NCBI GenBank assembly: GCA_910589485.1 | Contig: CAJUSW010000011.1 | Location: 92,706-156,705 of the forward strand | Direction of reading: 5' to 3' | DNA length: 64,000 nucleotides | Source of the DNA: an uncultured Duncaniella sp. | GTDB taxonomy: Bacteria; Bacteroidota; Bacteroidia; Bacteroidales; Muribaculaceae | In this document: positions 58,053 through 64,000 of the stretch, in pieces | Layout: every line of letters starts with the position of its first letter | How positions within the stretch are numbered: the first letter of the stretch is position 1 | Program-made: the position numbers and the translations under genes | Notes under the pieces: generated by a model | Told to the model about the DNA's origin: nothing | Seen by the model: the letters and a program-made list of their open reading frames with translations, nothing else | Databases searched by the model: none

Positions 58053-59012
58053 ATGGTCCTTTCAGGGAAAAAAATTTGGATGTCGGCCCGCGACTACGTT
58101 ATGATAGTGCTGGCCTTGACGATCTTCGGAGTGGGCTTCTCGGCCTTCATACTACCTGAAAAGGTGGTGATAGGCGGCGTGACCGGCCTCGGTACCATTG
58201 CCTACCTGATCACGGGTAAGACCTATATGATAGGTGTGGCGCAGTATGCTATCAACCTTTTGCTTCTCGGGGCGGCTTATTTCATCGTGGGAAAGCAGTT
58301 TGTGATAAAGACTATTTTCGGCGCTACCGTGGTGGCCATAGCTGTGATAATATTCCCGCCCTTGTTCCCTGAACCGCTTGTGCCGGGGCAACCTTTCATG
58401 AATGTGTGTATAGGCGCGATAATGGTGGGCATAGCCCTGGGACTTGTGTTCATACATAACGGCAGTACGGGCGGCACGGATATCGTGGCGGCTATCGTGG
58501 CCAAGCGCACGAATGTGACCATAGGCCGCACTATGCTGTATGTGGATTTCTGTATCATATCATCGTCCTATCTGCTCACGCACGAGATTGCCAAGGTGCT
58601 GTATGGCTTCGTGGTGCTGATCATCAGTTCATATATGGTGGATATGATCATCAATACCAACCGCCAGGCGGTGCAGTTCCTGATAGTGTCGCCCAAGTGG
58701 GAGCGTATCGCCACGGCTGTAAACCACTATGCTCGTCGTGGTGTGACGGTGATGGACGGTATGGGATGGTACACCAAACATTCGGTGAAGATACTTCTGA
58801 TCGTGTGCCGTAAGATAGAGTCGGTGACCATATTCCGAATCGTTAAGAGCATTGATCCGACGGCTTTTATCACTCAGGCCAATGTGAATGGCGTGTATGG
58901 CCAGGGGTTTGATGAGCTTAAGTTCAAGAAAGACGCCCGCTTACAGGAGCAGCTTGAGAAGGATGAACAACAGCTTGCCCAGGCGGCCAATCAGCAGCAT
59001 GCCACCGAGTGA
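58053..59012 (+). CDS. YitT-family (DUF161/DUF2179) membrane protein
   Basis: 319 residues from ATG 58053. Five or six membrane helices in the first 200 residues (DYVMIVLALTIFGVGFSAFILPEKVVIGGVTGLGTIAYLITG; AINLLLLGAAYFIVGKQFVIKTIFGATVVAIAVIIFPPL; CIGAIMVGIALGLVFIHNGSTGGTDIVAAIV with the conserved GSTGGTDI), followed by a cytosolic DUF2179 domain (MDGMGWYTKHSVKILLIVCRKIESVTIFRIVKSIDPTAFIT, about 230-285) and a Gln/Glu-rich tail. Transport substrate not established for the family. Monocistronic with own promoter. Confidence 0.88.
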   Translation: MVLSGKKIWMSARDYVMIVLALTIFGVGFSAFILPEKVVIGGVTGLGTIAYLITGKTYMIGVAQYAINLLLLGAAYFIVGKQFVIKTIFGATVVAIAVIIFPPLFPEPLVPGQPFMNVCIGAIMVGIALGLVFIHNGSTGGTDIVAAIVAKRTNVTIGRTMLYVDFCIISSSYLLTHEIAKVLYGFVVLIISSYMVDMIINTNRQAVQFLIVSPKWERIATAVNHYARRGVTVMDGMGWYTKHSVKILLIVCRKIESVTIFRIVKSIDPTAFITQANVNGVYGQGFDELKFKKDARLQEQLEKDEQQLAQAANQQHATE

Positions 59013-59090
59013 GGCCGGGGAGTCGTGACGGTCGTTTTTCAGCGGCCTCCAGATCCCGTAGCTAAATTGACTTTGCCCTATAGTTGATAT

Positions 59091-59136
59091 ATGATAAGGG
59101 CCGCGAACGATGTGATCAGTTCGTGGCCCTTATCAT
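59091..59136. terminator. Bidirectional terminator between YitT and SPT-like genes
   Basis: ATGATAAGGGCCGCGAAC (59091-59108) pairs with GTTCGTGGCCCTTATCAT (59119-59136) with one mismatch-like wobble position around a 10-nt loop, between convergent stops. Confidence 0.82.
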
Positions 59137-59197
59137 CTACCCTTAGTGTGAGCGGGTAGTGTGGGATATGTGTGGGGTCCTCGTGGTGAGAAACTGA

Positions 59198-60388
59198 TTA
59201 CTTCTCGAGGAGTCCGTACTTCTTGAAGATGCGGGTGATGGTCTCGAGTGCGCGGTCTACCTGTTCCATAGTGTGAGTGGCCATGAGGCTGAAACGGATC
59301 AGGGTGTCGGTGGGGGCTACAGCGGGAGAAACCACGGGGTTGACGAAGATGCCCTCCTCCTGGAGATCGTGGGTGATGGCGAATGTCTTGAAGTCATCGC
59401 GGATGAAGAGGGGGATGATGGGGGTGGAAGTGTTTCCGATCTCGAATCCAGCCTGGCGGAAGCCTTCGAGGGCGTGGTTGGTGAGCTTCCAGAGGTTTTC
59501 CTGACGCTCAGGCTCGGTCTGCATGATCTCGAGTGCCTTGAGGGCAGCGGCTGTGGATGCCGGAGTGATGCTGGCGGTGAAGATGTAGGAGCGTGAGTGG
59601 TGGCGCAGGAAGTTGGTGATCTCCTTGTTGGTGGCGATGAATCCGCCGAGTGATGCGAACGACTTGGAGAATGTGCCCATGATGAGATCCACGTCGTCGG
59701 CCACGCCGTAATGGTGGCATACGCCACGGCCGCCGGGGCCGAATACTCCGATACCGTGGGCCTCGTCGATCATCACGCTTGCATTGTACTGCTTGGCGAG
59801 GCGCACCATCTCCTTGACGTTGGCTACGTCGCCCTCCATGGAGAACACGCTGTCGCTGACGATGAGCTTCACCTTGTCGGGGTCGCATTTCTTGAGCTGT
59901 TTCTCGAGCGACTCCATGTCGTTGTGCTTGTATTTGAGCTGCTGGCTGAAGGAGAGGCGACGGCCTTCGATGATGGAGGCGTGGTCCTGCTCGTCCCACA
60001 GTATGTAGTCCTCGCGGCCGGTGAGGGTGGACACTACGCCGAGGTTCACTTCAAAACCTGTGGAGTAGACCATGACATCCTCTTTGCCCATGTACTCGGC
60101 GAGCTTGGCTTCGAGTTCCTTGTGAATGTCGAGAGTGCCGTTAAGGAAAGGCGATCCGGCGCAACCTGTGCCGTATTTGCGTGTGGCTTCGATAGCAGCT
60201 TCTTTAATGCGGGGGTCGTTGACCAGACCTGTATAACAGTTGGACCCGAACATCAGCACTTTCTTTCCGTTCATAACCACCTCGGGGTCCTGTTCGCTCG
60301 AGATGGCCCTGAAATAAGGGTACACGCCGGCTGCTTTAACCTGCTGAGGTGTGGTGTACTTGCTGAGTTTCTCTTGGAGTAAATTCAT
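59198..60388 (-). CDS. Serine palmitoyltransferase-type PLP enzyme (alpha-oxoamine synthase family)
   Basis: 396 residues from ATG 60388 (MNLLQEKLSKYTTPQQVKAAGVYPYFRAISSEQDPEV). Fold-type I PLP enzyme: YGTGCAGSPFLNGTLDIHKELEAKLA, DEQDHASIIEGRRLS, MIDEAHGIGVFGPGGRGV (Asp208 binding the PLP ring) and Lys242 in GTFSKSFASLGGF forming the Schiff base. It closely resembles the Bacteroides sphingolipid enzyme that joins serine and palmitoyl-CoA; 8-amino-7-oxononanoate synthase or glycine C-acetyltransferase are alternatives, but no biotin or threonine genes adjoin. A -7-like TAACTTTG (minus) is at 60456-60463. Confidence 0.85.
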   Translation of the reverse strand: MNLLQEKLSKYTTPQQVKAAGVYPYFRAISSEQDPEVVMNGKKVLMFGSNCYTGLVNDPRIKEAAIEATRKYGTGCAGSPFLNGTLDIHKELEAKLAEYMGKEDVMVYSTGFEVNLGVVSTLTGREDYILWDEQDHASIIEGRRLSFSQQLKYKHNDMESLEKQLKKCDPDKVKLIVSDSVFSMEGDVANVKEMVRLAKQYNASVMIDEAHGIGVFGPGGRGVCHHYGVADDVDLIMGTFSKSFASLGGFIATNKEITNFLRHHSRSYIFTASITPASTAAALKALEIMQTEPERQENLWKLTNHALEGFRQAGFEIGNTSTPIIPLFIRDDFKTFAITHDLQEEGIFVNPVVSPAVAPTDTLIRFSLMATHTMEQVDRALETITRIFKKYGLLEK

Positions 60389-60626
60389 CGTTGATTCCTG
60401 TGACAATTTGATGGCTTTGCGCGGTGATTCTGGTAATTTTTCCGCTTGCAGGGGGCAAAGTTAGAAATTTTTTCACACTTAGTTACACTTTGTGCCATGT
60501 TTTAAGTGTTAATTTATTGAAATGAGGCTCATTTGGGGGTGCTGATGGGGCGATAGGGCGCAATTATTGGCGGGGGAGGGCCGGGGATTAGCGCTTTTTT
60601 ATTACTTTTGTGTAAAATTTCACATC

Positions 60627-61487
60627 ATGGAAAAAACTACGGCTCCGGCACAGGATGCGCCCGTGAAGCGCACGGTGCTCGATTACGACGACATAGTGGA
60701 AATGGCTCCCTTCTTCAAGGGGAAGCGCAAGCTGGTGGAGGGCTTGATGAAGATGCTCGACATCGACAAGGTGAACTGGATTCACGACCATAATTTCGAT
60801 ACTCCGGGACCGGCGTTCTGTCGCGGTCTGCTCAACGATCTCGATATAAAACTGAGGATCGACAATGAGGAGCTGCTCGACAATCTCCCCGACGGGCCTT
60901 TTATCACCGTGAGCAATCACCCGTTTGGCGCTCTCGACGGCATAACCCTGATAGATATAGTGGGGAGCCGACGTCCCGAGTATAAGGTGATGGTCAATAT
61001 GATACTCAACCACATCACCGCCATGCGTCCCAACTTCATAGCCGTGGACCAGACTGCCAGCGATGACCCCGCCAAGAAGGCGGTGTCGATGCGTGGCATC
61101 AAGGAGGCTATGATGCAGGTGAAGAAGGGGTATCCCATAGGGTTCTTCCCGGCGGGTGCTGTGGGCAACTATAACAGGCATCTGAGGTTTGAGGACCGCG
61201 AGTGGCAGCCTGTGGTGATACGTCTCATACAGCAGTTGGGTGTGCCGGTGATCCCCATTTTCTTCCACGGCTACAACAGCTGGTGGTTCCGTGCGCTGGG
61301 CGTGATAAGCTGGCAGTTGCGCACGCTCAGGCTTCCGGCCGAGGTGTTCCGCCGCAAGGGGGACACGTTGCACATCTCGGTGGGCGACATCATCACCCCC
61401 GAGGAGATCAAGGCTCACGCTACGTCGGTGCCTGAACTGGGCGAGTGGCTCAAGGCCAAGACCTATGCCCTGCAGAAACTGAAATAA
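60627..61487 (+). CDS. Lysophospholipid acyltransferase-family protein
   Basis: 286 residues from ATG 60627 (MEKTTAPAQDAPVKRTVLDYDDIVEMAPF). PlsC-like acyltransferase: TVSNHPFGALDGITLIDIVGSRRP holds the catalytic His-Asp pair as H-x5-D, the spacing of the hemolysin/ornithine-lipid type branch rather than H-x4-D. PIGFFPAGAVGNYN and VPVIPIFFHGYNSWWFRALGVISWQLRTLRLPAEVF follow as phosphate-binding and substrate regions. Likely transfers an acyl chain to a lyso-lipid. Its stop lies just before the sigma-54 activator start. A -7-like TACTTTTG is at 60603-60610. Confidence 0.85.
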   Translation: MEKTTAPAQDAPVKRTVLDYDDIVEMAPFFKGKRKLVEGLMKMLDIDKVNWIHDHNFDTPGPAFCRGLLNDLDIKLRIDNEELLDNLPDGPFITVSNHPFGALDGITLIDIVGSRRPEYKVMVNMILNHITAMRPNFIAVDQTASDDPAKKAVSMRGIKEAMMQVKKGYPIGFFPAGAVGNYNRHLRFEDREWQPVVIRLIQQLGVPVIPIFFHGYNSWWFRALGVISWQLRTLRLPAEVFRRKGDTLHISVGDIITPEEIKAHATSVPELGEWLKAKTYALQKLK

Positions 61488-61489
61488 TT

Positions 61490-62767
61490 ATGATGCAACT
61501 GGAACGCAATGATTATCCGCCCCAGGTGGTCCAGGCCAAGCAGAGGTTTGGGATCGTGGGCAATTCGCCGGCTCTTATGGAGTCGGTGGCACGTGCCGTG
61601 CAGGTGGCGCCGATCGATCTGTCGGTGCTCGTGACCGGCGAGAGCGGTACGGGAAAGGAGTTTTTCCCGAAAATAATCCATGGGTTCTCGTCGCGTAAAC
61701 ATTCGAGATATATAGCTGTCAACTGTGGCGCCATCCCCGAGGGGACGATCGACTCGGAGCTGTTCGGCCACGAGAAGGGTGCGTTCACCGGAGCGGTTGC
61801 CACCCGTAAGGGATACTTCGAGGAGGCCGACGGCGGTACAATCTTCCTCGATGAAGTGGCCGAACTGCCGCTGACCACCCAGGCGCGTCTGCTGAGGGTG
61901 CTCGAGAGCGGCGAGTTCATAAAGGTGGGCTCGTCGGCCGTTCAGCGGGCCAATGTGCGCATAGTGGCCGCCACCAATGTGGATATGGCCAGGGCGGTTG
62001 CCGAGGGGCGGTTCAGGGAGGACCTGTACTATCGTCTGTCCACCGTGTCGATCTCCATTCCGCCCTTGCGCGAGCGTGGAGGCGACATTGCACTGCTCGC
62101 ACGTAAGTTTGCCGCCGACTTTGCCGAGCGTTACACCATGCCCCGCATATCGTTTGACGACACGGCGCGTCAGTTGCTGATGGCCTACCGTTGGCCGGGA
62201 AATGTACGTCAGCTTAAGAATGTGGTCGAGCAGATAGCCCTGTTCCATGCAGGGGAAGATGTGGACTCGTCTATGCTCAGGCCTTATCTGCCGGGCAACG
62301 GTGTGGGACTTGCCACCCTGCCCGGGGCTCATGGCGACGCCCAGCATGATTACGCGGTGGAGCGCGAGATGCTCCTCGGTATGATAGTGAGACTGCAGGG
62401 ACAGATCGACGCGCTTACCGAACGGCTCGACCGTATGGCTCCGTCTACCGCCCACACCACGCCGTTCATCGAGATGGCCGAGACGGCCGAATCGTCTGCC
62501 GCATCGCCCGGACATTCGATAGTGAAGTTTGAACCGTTCTGCTCGCCACTGTCTCAGCCGGCGGTTGACAGGTATAGGACGGCGGGGGAATCTGAGGTTG
62601 CGCCGAGACCGGTGGATGATGGTCCGGCTACGCTTGAGGCCACCGAGCGTGAGACTATCAGGCGCGCCCTCGAACGGAACGGAGGCCGACGCAAGGCCAC
62701 TGCCGCCGAGCTCAACATATCGGAACGCACATTATATAGAAAAATTAAAGAATACGGGATGGAGTGA
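61490..62767 (+). CDS. Sigma-54-dependent transcriptional activator without receiver domain
   Basis: 425 residues from ATG 61490. AAA+ domain (about 20-255): Walker A TGESGTGKE, sigma-54 contact loop EKGAFTGA, Walker B GGTIFLDEVAEL, sensor residues in RPPLRERGGDIALLARKF-like and YRWPGNVRQLKNVVEQ. After a variable linker, a Fis-type helix-turn-helix at the C-terminus (ETIRRALERNGGRRKATAAELNISERTLYRKIKEYGME). No N-terminal sensory domain, so activity may be set by amount or by a partner protein. Starts 2 bp after the acyltransferase stop, pointing to cotranscription. Confidence 0.92.
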   Translation: MMQLERNDYPPQVVQAKQRFGIVGNSPALMESVARAVQVAPIDLSVLVTGESGTGKEFFPKIIHGFSSRKHSRYIAVNCGAIPEGTIDSELFGHEKGAFTGAVATRKGYFEEADGGTIFLDEVAELPLTTQARLLRVLESGEFIKVGSSAVQRANVRIVAATNVDMARAVAEGRFREDLYYRLSTVSISIPPLRERGGDIALLARKFAADFAERYTMPRISFDDTARQLLMAYRWPGNVRQLKNVVEQIALFHAGEDVDSSMLRPYLPGNGVGLATLPGAHGDAQHDYAVEREMLLGMIVRLQGQIDALTERLDRMAPSTAHTTPFIEMAETAESSAASPGHSIVKFEPFCSPLSQPAVDRYRTAGESEVAPRPVDDGPATLEATERETIRRALERNGGRRKATAAELNISERTLYRKIKEYGME

Positions 62768-62792
62768 TGCTCCAATCCCGTATTCTTTAATT
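62743..62792. terminator. Terminator overlapping the 3-prime end of the sigma-54 activator gene
   Basis: AATTAAAGAATACGGGAT (62743-62760) and ATCCCGTATTCTTTAATT (62775-62792) are an 18-bp perfect inverted repeat; inside, GGAG (62761-62764) pairs with CTCC (62770-62773). The left arm encodes the last codons and the stop TGA (62765-62767) lies in the loop. A/T runs at both stem bases allow function in both directions, serving the convergent DUF1460 gene as well. Confidence 0.85.
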
Positions 62793-62879
62793 CGTGGTTG
62801 GTATTTTGAAATGGGCATTCAGGCACGGGGTCTCCTTAATATGATAGGAGCGTGTGCCGGTGGTAATGGTGACAGTCGG

Positions 62880-63761
62880 TTATCGCTGGGCTCCTATGCG
62901 GATGAAGCGTGCGCCGGTGATGTTGTTGTTCTTGCGCAGGTATTCGGCGAGAGGCATAGGATCGGAAAGCACTTTGCCGTTTTTGGATGATGCGTGCAGG
63001 AGATGGATCTCTCCGTTCTTGATGGTGACTATGCCGATGTGGGTCACATCGAGCCCCTCGGTTTTGGTTGTGAAGGCTATCACATCCCCCTCCTTGATCC
63101 ATGTCGGGGCTTTTTTGCCCATCAGGCTTGAGGAGCGGAGGTAGGGGAAACGGTGGGAACGGTAGCCCACTTCACAGTTCTTGATCTTATCGAAAGCAGA
63201 GTCGTCGGCGAGCGCGGGGTAAGCGTCGCGGTGACGCGACATGTAGTCGAGCGTCTTTACCTGATATTTGACTCCGGGCATGCGGTCGGTGACCTCGCGG
63301 AGGTTTCCGCGGTGGGTATTGTCCACTATCCAGTCGCTGATGTAATGCAGGCGTGATGCGTAGCCGTCAAGTCGGCCCTGGCGGTAGCGGAGCTGTTCGA
63401 GATTGTATATGAAATCCTGCCATGAGTTGCGGCGTTCGCTCACGGTGAGAGCGAGGGCGGCAACAGTTTCCACGAAAGTGGTGCAGTCCATGCCGTCGAG
63501 ATTGACGGTTAGCGTTTCGGGCGATCCCTCGAGAGTGCCGGCCTGATAGGGGGTGTCGATGAATTTTTCGCCAATGAATGTCATGATCTCGTTGGCTTGG
63601 CGGTCGTTCATGGCCATTGCCTCATTGAGTATGGCGTTGATGCGGGTGGTGTCGGATGCTTCATTGTGCCATCTCACTTCGCCCGGGGTAACGGCCAAGG
63701 CGAGCGATGAAAACCATAGCGAAATTCCTGCTATATATATTAAGGTGGAGATACGTTTCAT
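62880..63761 (-). CDS. DUF1460 NlpC/P60-type amidase/peptidase
   Basis: 293 residues, signal MKRISTLIYIAGISLWFSSLALA. The catalytic Cys93 sits in LDGMDCTTFVETVAALAL and His241 in EGLDVTHIGIVTIKNGEIHLLHAS, the arrangement of the DUF1460 branch of papain-fold peptidoglycan amidases studied in Bacteroides. Expected to cut the lactyl-peptide or stem peptide of cell-wall fragments in the periplasm. Preceded by its own promoter at 63785-63816. Confidence 0.9.
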   Translation of the reverse strand: MKRISTLIYIAGISLWFSSLALAVTPGEVRWHNEASDTTRINAILNEAMAMNDRQANEIMTFIGEKFIDTPYQAGTLEGSPETLTVNLDGMDCTTFVETVAALALTVSERRNSWQDFIYNLEQLRYRQGRLDGYASRLHYISDWIVDNTHRGNLREVTDRMPGVKYQVKTLDYMSRHRDAYPALADDSAFDKIKNCEVGYRSHRFPYLRSSSLMGKKAPTWIKEGDVIAFTTKTEGLDVTHIGIVTIKNGEIHLLHASSKNGKVLSDPMPLAEYLRKNNNITGARFIRIGAQR

Positions 63762-63784
63762 AGATTACAGTATTATTTGCTCCT

Positions 63785-63816
63785 CAAAATTAGCAAGAAT
63801 CCCGAGATTATCCAAA
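63785..63816 (-). promoter_or_regulatory. Promoter of the DUF1460 gene
   Basis: On the minus strand TTTG (63813-63816) and TAATTTTG (63785-63792) are separated by 20 bp; transcription would start about 15-20 nt before the ATG at 63761. Confidence 0.7.
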
Positions 63817-63936
63817 TCTTTGGTGGGGACCGTGGAAAATGCGTGGAAAAATGAGTGTAATATTTACGTTCAAAACAGACCAATAACTAATCTGGAAGTA
63901 AAAAGTTCGCTCGGATTATGTTAAAATAGTGTTAAA

Positions 63937-63961
63937 ATACCATGAAATATTTGCATGGTAT
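63937..63961. promoter_or_regulatory. Palindromic candidate operator over a -33 box
   Basis: ATACCATG (63937-63944) and CATGGTAT (63954-63961) form a perfect 8-bp inverted repeat with a 9-bp spacer; the spacer contains the -33 TTTG of the rightward promoter. The position suits a repressor site; the protein is unknown. Confidence 0.45.
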
Positions 63962-63981
63962 CAGGAAAGGCTGTACCTTTG
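63950..63981 (+). promoter_or_regulatory. Strong promoter reading out of the window
   Basis: TTTG (63950-63953) and TACCTTTG (63974-63981) with a 20-bp spacer match the Bacteroidales consensus. Its gene lies beyond 64000. Confidence 0.7.
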
Positions 63982-64000
63982 CATCGCTTTTCCGGGGAAG

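Overview
The window is chromosomal DNA of a Bacteroidota bacterium, order Bacteroidales, most likely a gut Muribaculaceae-type organism (family level is inference). Supporting signs are several promoters with the Bacteroidales -33 TTTG / -7 TAnnTTTG pair at 19-20 bp spacing, weak Shine-Dalgarno signals, a TonB receptor with an N-terminal carboxypeptidase-regulatory-like domain, many families largely confined to Bacteroidota (DUF4876, DUF6850, DUF6089, DUF6242, PCMD, DUF3943), a serine-palmitoyltransferase-type enzyme, and OmpH/BamA/UppS in one cluster. No tRNA, rRNA, CRISPR array, transposase or integrase was recognised.

Layout. 1-2250: start of a MmcQ/YjbR gene, an HxlR regulator, and a divergent operon of two NTF2/lumazine-binding-like proteins and a flavin oxidoreductase, with a palindromic candidate operator between them. 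2264-3202: DUF3943 protein. 3409-13632: a five-gene minus-strand operon of TonB receptor, DUF4876 lipoprotein, DUF6850 barrel and two tandem C25/gingipain-like proteases with HEAT-like tails. 14020-15468: a histidine-kinase-like membrane protein without the phospho-accepting His. 15554-18899: cinA, tsaD, an OmpA-family lipoprotein and an unlisted 56-residue membrane protein. 18999-22713: an AlkD/HEAT-like protein, a POT-family transporter, a DUF3784-like membrane protein and a lipoprotein. 22736-26612: phosphoethanolamine transferase, BamA/TamA-like barrel and PCMD protein. 26871-31212: ModF-like twin ABC ATPase, gpmI, ribBA. 31193-40203: envelope biogenesis (lptF/G permease, two ompH/skp, bamA, uppS, DUF6089, DUF6242).

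40317-45814 is the most unusual locus: a five-gene exported set consisting of a small alpha/beta protein, a DUF4384-like protein, a caspase-fold protease with a leucine-rich N-terminus and a coiled coil, a small outer-membrane barrel and a transglutaminase-like protein. It is preceded by a long imperfect palindrome with a terminator-like hairpin. 46418-52785 is a complete leucine operon (leuA-leuC-leuD-second synthase-leuB). 52941-53620 holds a non-coding, MITE-like element with long imperfect inverted ends, next to an orphan C-rich gene (53620-54384) whose protein looks like a terminase-type ATPase that has lost its Walker residues.

54703-57623 is the translation block tsf-rpsB-rpsI-rplM. 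The window ends with a YitT transporter, an SPT-like enzyme, a lysophospholipid-type acyltransferase, a sigma-54 activator, a DUF1460 amidase and a strong promoter reading out of the window.

All family assignments are by reading motifs and gene order; no database search was run.
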